A DNA stretch of 16,137 nucleotides from Acidimicrobiales bacterium (GTDB taxonomy: Bacteria; Actinomycetota; Acidimicrobiia; Acidimicrobiales; Acidimicrobilacustridaceae). Position numbers and translations under genes: made by a program. Numbering within the stretch: position 1 is the first letter of the stretch; every line of letters starts with the position of its first letter. Shown here piece by piece: positions 6,467 to 14,568 of this stretch. The stretch is taken from contig JALRFT010000095.1 in NCBI GenBank assembly GCA_023261915.1, forward strand, positions 1-16,137, in the 5' to 3' direction. The notes below the pieces were generated by a model. It was not told the DNA's origin. It made no database searches and saw nothing but the letters and a program-made list of their open reading frames with translations.

Positions 6467-8160
6467 CACGGGTTCCCACCCGAGGTCGACGGGAGACTTC
6501 CAGGATCGGTGGTGAGCGACTCCTGACCGGCCCCACCATCGAGGAGGTTGAGCAGGTCCGCCGGCAGTTCGCTCCCTTGAGCGGCCGGCGGCTGCACGAC
6601 CGCCGGCGGAGCCTCGTCGACCACCGAAGTCAGCGGTCCGGGGGTGATACCGATGAACAGGGTCACCGCCACACACAACACGAGAGCGACGCCAGTGGTC
6701 GCCGGGATCCGGATGCCGGGCTTGGGGGTCTGTTCCCCCGGGGCCACGAACCACATGGCAACGACGAGTCGGAGATAGAGATACGCCGCGATCACTGCGG
6801 ACAACATCGCCACCACGGCCAGCCACGCCGACTGGGTATCCACCGCAGCGATCACCGCATAGAACTTGGCGTAGAACCCCGAGGTGAACGGCACACCCGC
6901 CTGGGCGAGCAACAAGATGGTGAAGGTTCCCGCCAGCGCTGGCGCCACTCGGCCCAGACCCCGGTAGGAATCGAGCGAGTGCATGGCGTCACCTGACCGA
7001 CCCACGATGCTGACCACGGCGAACGAGCCGATGACGAGGAACGTGTACACGACGAGGTACACGAGAACGGCCCGGTTGCCCGTCTCGTTGGCCGCTTCGA
7101 CACCCAAGAGGATGAAACCGGCATGGCTGATCGAGGAGTAGGCGAGCAACCGCTTCACGTTGGTCTGGACCAGTGCCACAAGGGCACCGCCGACGAGGGA
7201 GAGCACCGCCAGGATCTGCAGGACGGGTCGCCAGTCGGCGGCAAAGGTCCCGAAACCAACCACGAGCACGCGAACCATGCCGGCGAACGCCGCCACCTTG
7301 ACGACACTGGCCATGAATGCCACTGACGAGGTGGGGGCACCGTCATAGACGTCGGGACTCCATGAGTGGAAGGGAACGGCAGCCACCTTGAACGCCAGAC
7401 CGGCGACCATGAGCGCCACCCCCAACAACACCAACACCGATGACGATCCCAGCAGCAGGTTGCCGGCGAGGAAGTTGGTGATGTTGACGAGCGAGGTGGA
7501 ACCCGTTCCGCCGTAGACGAGGGCGATCCCGTACAGGAAAAACGCCGAGGAGAACGCCCCGAGAACGAAGTACTTGAGCCCCGCCTCCTGGGACTGCACC
7601 CGACGCAGGTTCATCGCTGCCAGTACGTACACCGCCAGCGACAGAACCTCGAGACCGAGGAACAACACGATGAGGTCGTTCGCCCCGGCCATGACGATCG
7701 CACCGGTGGCCGACAGGATCATGAGGGCCGGGCCCTCCACGTGACGTTCCCCGTCACGTTCCGACGTGCCCGCCATCACGAGGGCGCATACGGGAACAGC
7801 CAGACAGATCAACATGGTCAACAGCACACTGAAGCCGTCGACACCGAACGCCCCGCCCACGGTCGAGAACGCCCCGGCGGGAGTGTTCTCGGGGTTCCAC
7901 CACAGCACCCGGCGATCCCAGCCCTGCACCTGGGCCCAGAGAGGAATGGCGGTGGCAAAGGCAATGAGACCGGTCATCACGGTCCACCACGTGAAGAACG
8001 GAGTGCCGACCCGCCGGCCCAGCAAGGAAGCGAACGTCAACAGCAGCAGGCCCCCTAGGGCCATGACGGCCAGCGGAATCATCGCCGGCCAGCTCACCAC
8101 CGGGGCGACGATCTGCTCGGTGAGCAGCGGAGTCTGGGCGAACATTGACACGGCCGTCAC
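6466..8160 (-). CDS. nuoN: NuoN: antiporter-like proton-pumping membrane subunit
   Basis: This 564-residue polytopic protein is the membrane-arm antiporter-like subunit nearest the quinone module. Channel residues are in place: E171 in FLGLEVLSLAVY, K196 in GLKYFVLGAF, K258 in AFKVAAVPFHSWSPD, and K288 in SVVKVAAF. The sequence VYDGAPTSSVAFMASVVKV is characteristic of NuoN and separates it from NuoL and NuoM. The C-terminus (from about 505) is a hydrophilic Pro/Ala/Ser-rich tail after the last helix. The GTG start at 8160 overlaps the nuoM stop by 4 nt. It is the last gene of module 1 and the only nuoN visible. A second copy would be expected beyond the left edge if module 2 is complete. Confidence 0.97.
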   Translation of the reverse strand: MTAVSMFAQTPLLTEQIVAPVVSWPAMIPLAVMALGGLLLLTFASLLGRRVGTPFFTWWTVMTGLIAFATAIPLWAQVQGWDRRVLWWNPENTPAGAFSTVGGAFGVDGFSVLLTMLICLAVPVCALVMAGTSERDGERHVEGPALMILSATGAIVMAGANDLIVLFLGLEVLSLAVYVLAAMNLRRVQSQEAGLKYFVLGAFSSAFFLYGIALVYGGTGSTSLVNITNFLAGNLLLGSSSVLVLLGVALMVAGLAFKVAAVPFHSWSPDVYDGAPTSSVAFMASVVKVAAFAGMVRVLVVGFGTFAADWRPVLQILAVLSLVGGALVALVQTNVKRLLAYSSISHAGFILLGVEAANETGNRAVLVYLVVYTFLVIGSFAVVSIVGRSGDAMHSLDSYRGLGRVAPALAGTFTILLLAQAGVPFTSGFYAKFYAVIAAVDTQSAWLAVVAMLSAVIAAYLYLRLVVAMWFVAPGEQTPKPGIRIPATTGVALVLCVAVTLFIGITPGPLTSVVDEAPPAVVQPPAAQGSELPADLLNLLDGGAGQESLTTDPGSLPSTSGGNP

Positions 8161-9755
8161 TCCCCTCCCTCACCGCGGGACTCGCCTGCGGCCACCGGCT
8201 GGAGTTCGGATCCGTCCTGGGTGCCGGGGGATTCAAACCCGGGAACCTGCTGTTCGATGTGTTCCACGAGCAGCTGCACCGAGGGCTCGATGCGCTCAAG
8301 AATCGGCTTGGGGTACAGACCGATGAAGAACACGAGGCCGATGAGGGGCACCAGCGGCAGGAACTCGGCCAGCTTGATGTCTTTGAATGACCGGTTGGCT
8401 TCCGACGGCTCACCGTGGAACACCCGCTGATAGGCCCACAACATGTACAGCGCGGCGAGGATGACACCGACGGCGGCCACCACGGCCCACCAGCGGTGGG
8501 CGAGGAACGTCCCGAGCAGTACGAGGAACTCGCCGACGAACCCAGCAAGCCCAGGTACCCCGATGGAGGCGAGCATGAACAAGGTGAAGAGTCCGGCGAA
8601 CACCGGAGCCACCTTCTGCAGCCCGGAGAGTTCCGAGATCTCGTAGGTGTGGCGACGCTTGTAGAGGTAGCCCAACAGGATGAACAGGGCCCCGGTAATG
8701 ATGCCGTGGTTGATCATCTGCATGATCGAACCCTCGAGGCCTTCGATGTTGAGGGCGAAGATGCCCATCACGGCGAATCCCATGTGCGACACCGACGAGT
8801 AGGCGACGAGACGCTTCAGGTTCCGCTGCATGGCCGCCACGACAGCGCCGTAGATGATGCCGATCAGTCCGAGAGAGATGAGAGCGGGAGCAGCCCACAC
8901 GGACGCCTCGGGGAACAGGTACAGGCCGTAGCGGATGAACCCGTAGGTACCGAGCTTCAACAGGACACCGGCGAGATCGACCGAACCGGCGGTGGGCGCC
9001 TCGGTGTGGGCATCAGGCAACCACGTGTGGAACGGAAACACCGGAACCTTCACGGCGAACGCCGCCACGAACCCCAGGAACAGGACTCGCTGCGCCGTCT
9101 CGGACAGCACCCCGCCCTCGGCGATACGCACGAGGTCAAAGGTGATGCCACCACCCTCCCCGGCTCCGTCCAGCACGGCAAGCGCCACGATGCACACGAG
9201 CATGAGTGCCGAACCGGCCATGGTGAACAGGAAGAACTTGTTAGCGGCGTAGACGCGCCGACCGTGGCCCCATTTGCCAATGAGGAAGTACAGCGGCACC
9301 AGCGTCAACTCGAAGGCGAGGAAGAAGAGGAAGAGATCCCCCGCGAGGAACACCCCCATACAACCCGCACCAAGGAGCGTCAGCCAGAAGTAGTAACCCT
9401 TCTCGGAGTGCTCGGGCTTCGCCGCGAACAGCGCGATCGGGAACAGGATCCCGGTCAGCACCACGAGGAACAGCGAGATGCCGTCCACCCCGAGAACAAA
9501 CTTGATGTCGAGCGACTCGACCCAGGTGGTCGAGGAGACGAACTGTTGGCCCGCCACCGACGGGTCGAAGGCCACGAGCATCCACACCGACAGCGCACCA
9601 AGGAGCACGGCGGTGGCAATGGCAACGAGTCGATGTAGCTCGGCACGACCAGCCGGAATAGTGGCAATGACGAGTGCCCCGATGATGGGGAGGAAGACCA
9701 GAGCCGGAAGGATCGGGAAGCTCAGTCCCTGAGCAGCGAGGACCCCGTACATCAT
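8157..9755 (-). CDS. nuoM: NuoM: antiporter-like proton-pumping membrane subunit
   Basis: This is a 532-residue polytopic subunit sitting between NuoL and NuoN in the membrane arm. Hallmarks are FVLGVDGISLFLVVLTGILFP, split here as FVLGVDGIS (86-94) and the following helix, AFELTLVPLYFLIGKWG with E149, AVKVPVFPFHTWLPDAHTEA with K236, and LAGVLLKLGTYGFIR with K267. The HTEAPTAGSV string is diagnostic for NuoM. Two adjacent ATGs (9755, 9752) are possible: the first gives a 4-nt ATGA overlap with the nuoL stop and the second a 1-nt overlap. The hydrophilic C-terminal tail (about 495-532) is Glu/Gly-rich. Only one nuoM is in the window. Confidence 0.97.
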   Translation of the reverse strand: MMYGVLAAQGLSFPILPALVFLPIIGALVIATIPAGRAELHRLVAIATAVLLGALSVWMLVAFDPSVAGQQFVSSTTWVESLDIKFVLGVDGISLFLVVLTGILFPIALFAAKPEHSEKGYYFWLTLLGAGCMGVFLAGDLFLFFLAFELTLVPLYFLIGKWGHGRRVYAANKFFLFTMAGSALMLVCIVALAVLDGAGEGGGITFDLVRIAEGGVLSETAQRVLFLGFVAAFAVKVPVFPFHTWLPDAHTEAPTAGSVDLAGVLLKLGTYGFIRYGLYLFPEASVWAAPALISLGLIGIIYGAVVAAMQRNLKRLVAYSSVSHMGFAVMGIFALNIEGLEGSIMQMINHGIITGALFILLGYLYKRRHTYEISELSGLQKVAPVFAGLFTLFMLASIGVPGLAGFVGEFLVLLGTFLAHRWWAVVAAVGVILAALYMLWAYQRVFHGEPSEANRSFKDIKLAEFLPLVPLIGLVFFIGLYPKPILERIEPSVQLLVEHIEQQVPGFESPGTQDGSELQPVAAGESRGEGGE

Positions 9756-11767
9756 CCGACCACCCTCGTGAACATGAAGGCCAGGATGAGCAGCGACCCA
9801 ATGCCGATGCCGAGTGCGTACCGGCGCACGTAGCCACTCTGGGTCTGACGGAGTGCCTGGCCGGCCCGGGTGGCCACGCCACCCACCCCGTTGACCGCTC
9901 CGTCGATCACCGTGCGGTCGAAACTGGCCGTCGATTCGAAGGCGTCCGTGCCGGGTCCCCCGACGAACCGGGACAAGGCCGAGTCGTAGTACCAGGCGTT
10001 GGCGAACAACGCCGGCTGGAACCGGCGGGCATCGGTCCGGCCACGCAGCCAAACCACCGCAGCGAACGCCGTACCCGCCAGCGCAACCAGGGTCGAGAAC
10101 ACGAGCAGACCGACAATCGTTCCGCTCGAGAGTTCAAGCTCGACCGCCCGGCCTTCGAACACCGGCTCCAACCACTTCTCGAGGTAGTGCATGCTCTTGG
10201 GGAACGGCAGGTTCAACAACCCGCCGACCACTGACAGCACAGCGAGCACCACGAGAGGCACGGTCATCAGCCACGGGGACTCATGTGGCCGGAACCCCTC
10301 AGGCACCGGATGGAACTCAACGTCGTCGACCTCGTCGAAACCGCCCTCATCGGCTGACGCCTCTTCCGCTACCGCCGCCTCGTCCTGTGCGGCAGTCGCC
10401 TCCACCATGGCCGGGGTGGGGGTGCCCAGTCGGGCGAGGTACTGCGGCCATCGCTCCTCACCGAAGAACACCATGAAGGCCTGACGGCCGATGTACACCG
10501 CGGTCAGGAACGCTGCCACCACACCAACCAGCCACAGCGCCTTGTTCTCCTGGAAGGTGTAGGTCAGCACCTCGTCCTTGCCGAAGAAGCCGCTGAATGG
10601 CGGTATGCCCGCCAGCGAGAACCATCCGGCGAGGTAGGCGAGGAAGGTGACGGGCATCAGCACCCGCAGCCCACCCATGACCCGCATGTCCTGGTTCTCG
10701 TGCATCCCGTGGATGACCGACCCGGCACAGAGGAACAGGAGGGCCTTGAAAAAGGCGTGGACGATCATGAGGAAGATGGCCGTCCAGTAGGCGCCGATGC
10801 CGACGCCCATGAACATGAAACCCAGCATCTCGACGGTGGAATAGGCGAGCACCTTCTTGATGTCGTTTTGGGCGACGGCGACCGTGGCGGCGAGCAGCGC
10901 GGTGATCGCTCCTGTCCACGCAATGAGCATGGGTACCCAGTCAGCCGACACGGCAATGACCGGGTTGATGCGCGACAGCAGGTACACCCCGGCGGTGACC
11001 ATGGTGGCGGCGTGGATGAGTGCCGAAACCGGCGTGGGACCGGCCATGGCGTCCGGCAGCCAGACCGACAAGGGCAACTGGGCCGACTTGCCAATGGCCC
11101 CGATGAACAACATGACGGCGATGAAGGTGGCCGTGGTCTGGGCCAAGCCGCCCGCCTCGGGCAGGAAGTCGGAGTAGTTGAGCGAACCGAAGGTGAAGAA
11201 CACCATGAAGATGCCGACCAGGAATCCCCAGTCACCGATGCGGTTGGTGACGAACGCTTTCTTGCCAGCCGTGGCATTGGCCGGTTTGGTGAACCAGAAC
11301 GAGATCAGGAAGTACGAGCACGCCCCCACGCCCTCCCAGCCGAGGAAGGTCAGCAGGAGATTGTCACCGAGCACCAGCACCAACATGGAGAACACGAAGA
11401 GGTTCAGGTAGATGAAGAACTTCGAGAAGTTGGCGTCGCCATGCATGTACCCGATCGAGTACAGGTGGATCAGGGCCGAGATGCCGGTGATGAAAAGGAT
11501 CATCACACCCGACAGGGGATCGAGATACAGACCGATATCGACGAGGAAGTCGCCAGCAGGAATCCACGTGAACAAGGTCTGGACGAACACGTGCTCCTCG
11601 AGGCCCACGAGTCCGAGGAACACGACACACGACACCACGAACGATGCGGCGACCATGAGCGTGGCGAGCCAACCGGCCGCCGGTTCCCCCATGCGTCGGC
11701 CCGCCAACACAAGGATGACGAACCCGAGGAGTGGCAGGGCAGGGACAAGCCAGACAAGTTCAACCAT
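9752..11767 (-). CDS. nuoL: NuoL, first copy: distal antiporter-like proton-pumping subunit
   Basis: This 671-residue protein has the length expected for a NuoL with the C-terminal lateral helix and final anchor helix. Key positions are E145 in LGWEGVGACSYFL, K227 in IGKSAQLPLSVWLPDAM, H252 in SALIHAATMV, K304/K305 in NDIKKVLAYS, H337 in IVHAFFKALLF, and GKDEV (396-400). A strongly acidic, Ala-rich cytoplasmic or periplasmic linker occupies about 449-490, as in some actinobacterial NuoL. The TM10 motif is unusual: STVEMLGFM, where STVSQLGYM-like sequences are usual, which puts a glutamate at 313. The ATG at 11767 has GGGGGGAG 6 nt upstream, and the gene follows nuoK after 14 nt. It differs from the second NuoL in lacking that copy's N-terminal insertion. 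Confidence 0.97.
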   Translation of the reverse strand: MVELVWLVPALPLLGFVILVLAGRRMGEPAAGWLATLMVAASFVVSCVVFLGLVGLEEHVFVQTLFTWIPAGDFLVDIGLYLDPLSGVMILFITGISALIHLYSIGYMHGDANFSKFFIYLNLFVFSMLVLVLGDNLLLTFLGWEGVGACSYFLISFWFTKPANATAGKKAFVTNRIGDWGFLVGIFMVFFTFGSLNYSDFLPEAGGLAQTTATFIAVMLFIGAIGKSAQLPLSVWLPDAMAGPTPVSALIHAATMVTAGVYLLSRINPVIAVSADWVPMLIAWTGAITALLAATVAVAQNDIKKVLAYSTVEMLGFMFMGVGIGAYWTAIFLMIVHAFFKALLFLCAGSVIHGMHENQDMRVMGGLRVLMPVTFLAYLAGWFSLAGIPPFSGFFGKDEVLTYTFQENKALWLVGVVAAFLTAVYIGRQAFMVFFGEERWPQYLARLGTPTPAMVEATAAQDEAAVAEEASADEGGFDEVDDVEFHPVPEGFRPHESPWLMTVPLVVLAVLSVVGGLLNLPFPKSMHYLEKWLEPVFEGRAVELELSSGTIVGLLVFSTLVALAGTAFAAVVWLRGRTDARRFQPALFANAWYYDSALSRFVGGPGTDAFESTASFDRTVIDGAVNGVGGVATRAGQALRQTQSGYVRRYALGIGIGSLLILAFMFTRVVG
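10995..11017. repeat. 23-nt exact direct repeat shared by the two nuoL genes (copy B)
   Basis: This is the counterpart of 146-168, in the same orientation about 10.8 kb away. Recombination between the two would delete nuoM, nuoN, nuoA-D and the second nuoH-K. There is no sign that this has happened here. Confidence 0.8.
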
Positions 11768-11773
11768 GGCGCA

Positions 11774-11781
11774 CTCCCCCC
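11774..11781 (-). promoter_or_regulatory. Shine-Dalgarno site for the first nuoL
   Basis: Directly after the nuoK stop codon the minus strand reads GGGGGGAG, then TGCGCC, then ATG. This G-rich site with 6-nt spacing fixes the nuoL start at 11767. Confidence 0.75.
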
Positions 11782-12087
11782 TCAGCCCCGCAGGACCCTG
11801 ATGTCATCGGCGGTGGCTCCGGGGCGACGTCTGGCCATGGCCACCACGATCCCGAGACCCACGACGACCTCAGCCGCAGCGACCACGAGCACGAAGAGAA
11901 CCGTGACCTGCCCGGCCAAGTCACCCAGCATCATGCCGAATGCCACGAAGGTCAGGTTGACGGCGTTGAGCATCAACTCGACACACATCAGCATCACGAG
12001 CGGGTTCCGGCGGACCAACAGTCCGAAGGCGCCGATAGAAAAAAGAATGGCGGCGAGGACGAGGTACCCGGCGTCGATGCTCCGCAT
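11782..12087 (-). CDS. nuoK: NuoK, first copy: small membrane subunit of complex I
   Basis: This is a 101-residue protein with three hydrophobic helices. The essential membrane glutamates appear as E37 (in MCVELMLNAVN) and E73 (in VAAAEVVVGLGIVV). RRNPLVMLM between helices 1 and 2 is typical of NuoK. The ATG at 12087 forms a TGATG junction with nuoJ (1-nt overlap), and nuoL follows after 14 nt. It shares the core of the second NuoK but differs in the first few residues and in the basic, Gly/Ala-containing tail. It is part of the membrane arm encoded by module 1. Confidence 0.96.
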   Translation of the reverse strand: MRSIDAGYLVLAAILFSIGAFGLLVRRNPLVMLMCVELMLNAVNLTFVAFGMMLGDLAGQVTVLFVLVVAAAEVVVGLGIVVAMARRRPGATADDIRVLRG

Positions 12088-12701
12088 CAGTCGAACACCT
12101 CCTCGGCCTCGGGCTCCATCTCCGCAGGCGGTTCCATGGAGGCATCCTCGGTCGGGAGCGGCTCCACATCACCGGGTCGACGTGACATCACCACTGCAGC
12201 GATCACAGCGATGGTGAGCAGAACGGCCGTGATCTCAAGAGCGAACACGTAGTCGGTGAACAAGAGTCGGCCAATCTGCTCGACGTTGGACACGTCGTCG
12301 ACAATGGAACCCGTCACGGCTCGGGCGCCACTGACGAGGTCTGCGCCGGCCACGGTCACTCCGGCCACGACGAGGCCGGCCACACCAGCAGCGATCACGA
12401 GCGCAATCACCCGCTGGCCGACGAGCGGCTCTTCTTCGAGGTCTTCCTCCACGTCGACCCCGAGCAGCATGATCACAAACAGGATCAGAACCACGATGGC
12501 TCCCGTGTACACGATGACCTGCACGGCAGCGAGGAACTGGGCGTTCATGTTGAGAAAGAGCACGGCCACCCCGAACAGGGTGGCGACGAGGCTGAGCGCA
12601 GCCTGAACGGGGTTGCGGAACCAGATGACGCCAAAGGCCCCGGCCAGCACGATCAGCGCGCACAGGCCGAATACGACGTACTCAACCGTGGTGGTCTCCA
12701 T
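12087..12701 (-). CDS. nuoJ: NuoJ, first copy: membrane subunit of complex I
   Basis: This 204-residue membrane protein has about five hydrophobic helices. The diagnostic helix 3 reads FLAAVQVIVYTGAIVVLIL, with Y65 and G67. Position 55 is glutamine (NAQF), where the second copy has glutamate. A long hydrophilic, acidic and Pro-rich tail (about 172-204) follows the last helix and is absent from the module 2 copy. Two starts are possible: an ATG at 12701, sharing one base with the nuoI stop (TGATG) as at the neighbouring junctions, or a GTG at 12704 that adds one methionine and overlaps by 4 nt. The ATG is preferred. The gene ends in a 1-nt overlap with nuoK. Confidence 0.95.
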   Translation of the reverse strand: METTTVEYVVFGLCALIVLAGAFGVIWFRNPVQAALSLVATLFGVAVLFLNMNAQFLAAVQVIVYTGAIVVLILFVIMLLGVDVEEDLEEEPLVGQRVIALVIAAGVAGLVVAGVTVAGADLVSGARAVTGSIVDDVSNVEQIGRLLFTDYVFALEITAVLLTIAVIAAVVMSRRPGDVEPLPTEDASMEPPAEMEPEAEEVFD

Positions 12702-13330
12702 CACGATGACCGCCCCGACGCGCTCGAAGCATCCCGGGACTGCTGGTCGCCCTCGGGGGAGCGCACGCCGAACCCAAGTTCGCCGGACCAGCCGACCCGA
12801 CCCTCATAGGAGGCGTCCCCAGCCGGCGCGGTGGCCCGAACCCAGCCCGAGGTGTGCTCCTCCTCACCGGGACGCCAGTCTTCCCACGGAAGATGCTGGG
12901 GCATTCCCTCGTCATCGACCAGCAATTCGTTCTTGGTGTAGATGGCGTCGGACCGGGACGTGAAGGAAAACTCAAAGAGCTTGGTCTCGGTGATGGCCTC
13001 GGTGGGGCAGGCCTCCACACAGAGATCACAGTGGATACAGCGCAAGTAGTTGATCTCGTAGACGTACCCGTAGCGCTCGCCCGGCGAGACAGGGTCGGTG
13101 GGCGGGTTGTCTGCTCCACGCACGTAGATGCAGCGGGCTGGGCACACGCCGGCGCACAACTCGCATCCGATGCACTTCTCCATGCCGTCCTCATACCGGT
13201 TCAGGACGTGCCGGCCGTGGAGTCGCTCCGGCTTGGGAGCCTTGGGGCCCTTACCGATCAGGTACGCGGTGGTGACGGGCCGCTGGAAGATCTGACGGAA
13301 GGTGACGGCAAAACCGCGCAGGTACCCCAT
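12701..13330 (-). CDS. nuoI: NuoI, first copy: 2x[4Fe-4S] ferredoxin-like subunit
   Basis: This 209-residue iron-sulfur subunit carries electrons from NuoG towards NuoB. Motif 1 has C53, C56, C59, C63 (CIGCELCAGVCP) and motif 2 has C98, C101, C104, C108 (CIHCDLCVEACP). The ERLHGRHVLNRYEDG stretch before motif 1 is typical of NADH-linked NuoI, whereas the second copy has a different run. The part after motif 2 is about 101 residues long against 54 in the second copy, ending in a polar Ser/Gly/Asp-rich tail. The ATG at 13330 overlaps the nuoH stop by one base, and nuoJ follows with a 1-nt (or 4-nt) overlap. Its placement right after nuoG-nuoH supports membership of a full NADH-oxidising complex. 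Confidence 0.96.
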   Translation of the reverse strand: MGYLRGFAVTFRQIFQRPVTTAYLIGKGPKAPKPERLHGRHVLNRYEDGMEKCIGCELCAGVCPARCIYVRGADNPPTDPVSPGERYGYVYEINYLRCIHCDLCVEACPTEAITETKLFEFSFTSRSDAIYTKNELLVDDEGMPQHLPWEDWRPGEEEHTSGWVRATAPAGDASYEGRVGWSGELGFGVRSPEGDQQSRDASSASGRSS

Positions 13331-14568
13331 CAGTCCAAGACCTCCTCGGCCCGCAGCACCGCGCCCGAGCGCACCGACTTGCGCAGCAACGCACCGCCGG
13401 CGACCAACACGACGGCCGCAATCGCACCAACCACCCAGCGGTTCCATTCCCGGGCATCGGCGACTTCCAAGGAAGCCAGCACCAGGAACCAGCCGAGCGC
13501 CAAGGGGATCAAGACTTTCCACCCAAGATCCATCAACTGGTCGTAGCGCATGCGGGGAAGCGTGGCCCGGAACCAGACGAACATGAACAGGAAGATGAAG
13601 ACCTTGGCGAGGAACCAGATCACGCCCCACATCCACCCTGGGCCAAAGAACGCCGGACCCGACGGACCGCCGAGGAACAAGGTGACGAAGATCGCCGACA
13701 TGGTGATCGTGTTCATGAATTCGGCCAGGAAGAACAGGGCGAACCGGATGGAGGAATACTCAGTGTGGAAACCCCCGACAAGTTCCTGTTCCGCTTCAAC
13801 GAGATCGAACGGGGGACGGTTCAACTCGGCCGTGCCGGCGATCACGAAGATCACGAAAGGCACGCCCAGTGTCAGCAGGATCCCCCAGTTGGGTAGCGCA
13901 CCCCAAGGCCCATCGCCCGCTTGGAAGGTCACCATTGAGTGGGTTGACAGGGTGCCGGTGACGAGCACGACGGCCGCCGCCGAGAGACCGAGCGCTGCCT
14001 CGTAGGAAACCATCTGGGCCGACGCCCGAACCGAGCCAAGCAGCGGGTACTTCGAGCCCGACGACCAGCCGGCCAACATGGCGCCGTAGACGGCGAGCGA
14101 TGACATGGCGAGAATGAACAGCACCCCGATGGGGGGATCGGCCAACTGCAGATAGGTGTCACGTCCGAAGATGGTCACAACCCCGTCGTTACCTGCGTTG
14201 AAGTCACCTCCGAAGGGCACAACGGCGAACAGCAGGAAGGCCGGAACGAAGGCGAGGTAGGGGGCGAGGATGAAGATCCGCCGCTGGGACTTGTCGGGGA
14301 TCACGTCCTCTTTGAAGAAGAACTTGATGCCGTCGGCGAGGGTCTGGAGGATTCCGAACGGTCCGGCGAGATTCGGCCCGATGCGGTTCTGCATGTCACT
14401 GATCAGCTTGCGCTCGAACCACACCATGAACATCGTGGCCACGAGCAGCAGAGCGAAAATGACGAGGACCTTGACGATGACGATCCCGATGGCGACGGCG
14501 TCGACATCGAAGAGAAGGGGATCGCCCGTCTGTCCGACCAACAGGGCCACCGCCGCCGGCGCGCTCAT
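13330..14568 (-). CDS. nuoH: NuoH, first copy: quinone-site membrane subunit
   Basis: This 412-residue protein is similar in length to long actinobacterial NuoH. It anchors the peripheral arm and shapes the quinone channel. Canonical motifs are all present: WFERKLISDMQNRIGPN (50-66, with E52), TLADGIKFFFKEDVIPD (76-92), the AGWSSGSKYPLLGS region, and the charged loop AELNRPPFDLVEAEQELVGG with FHTEYSS. An extended C-terminal segment after the last core helix adds a further hydrophobic helix and a basic end. The ATG at 14568 overlaps the nuoG stop by 4 nt (ATGA). Unlike the second copy, it keeps the ERK and NRPPFD residues of standard NuoH, so the two copies differ at the quinone pocket. Confidence 0.97.
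   Translation of the reverse strand: MSAPAAVALLVGQTGDPLLFDVDAVAIGIVIVKVLVIFALLLVATMFMVWFERKLISDMQNRIGPNLAGPFGILQTLADGIKFFFKEDVIPDKSQRRIFILAPYLAFVPAFLLFAVVPFGGDFNAGNDGVVTIFGRDTYLQLADPPIGVLFILAMSSLAVYGAMLAGWSSGSKYPLLGSVRASAQMVSYEAALGLSAAAVVLVTGTLSTHSMVTFQAGDGPWGALPNWGILLTLGVPFVIFVIAGTAELNRPPFDLVEAEQELVGGFHTEYSSIRFALFFLAEFMNTITMSAIFVTLFLGGPSGPAFFGPGWMWGVIWFLAKVFIFLFMFVWFRATLPRMRYDQLMDLGWKVLIPLALGWFLVLASLEVADAREWNRWVVGAIAAVVLVAGGALLRKSVRSGAVLRAEEVLD

Noticed and set aside
1443..12087. Recent tandem duplication as the origin of the doubled H-I-J-K-L genes
   Set aside because: The paralogues differ in length, motifs, tails and junctions (for example NuoH ERK/NRPPFD against LFK/TQPPFD), and nuoA-D lies between the sets. 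The divergence is too deep for a recent copy event.
10700..12217. Long plus-strand open frame (about 505 codons) opposite the first nuoL, nuoK and nuoJ
   Set aside because: Same reason: it spans three real minus-strand genes and has shadow-like composition without any domain. Similar frames at 8415-9638 and 3842-4873 were rejected likewise.
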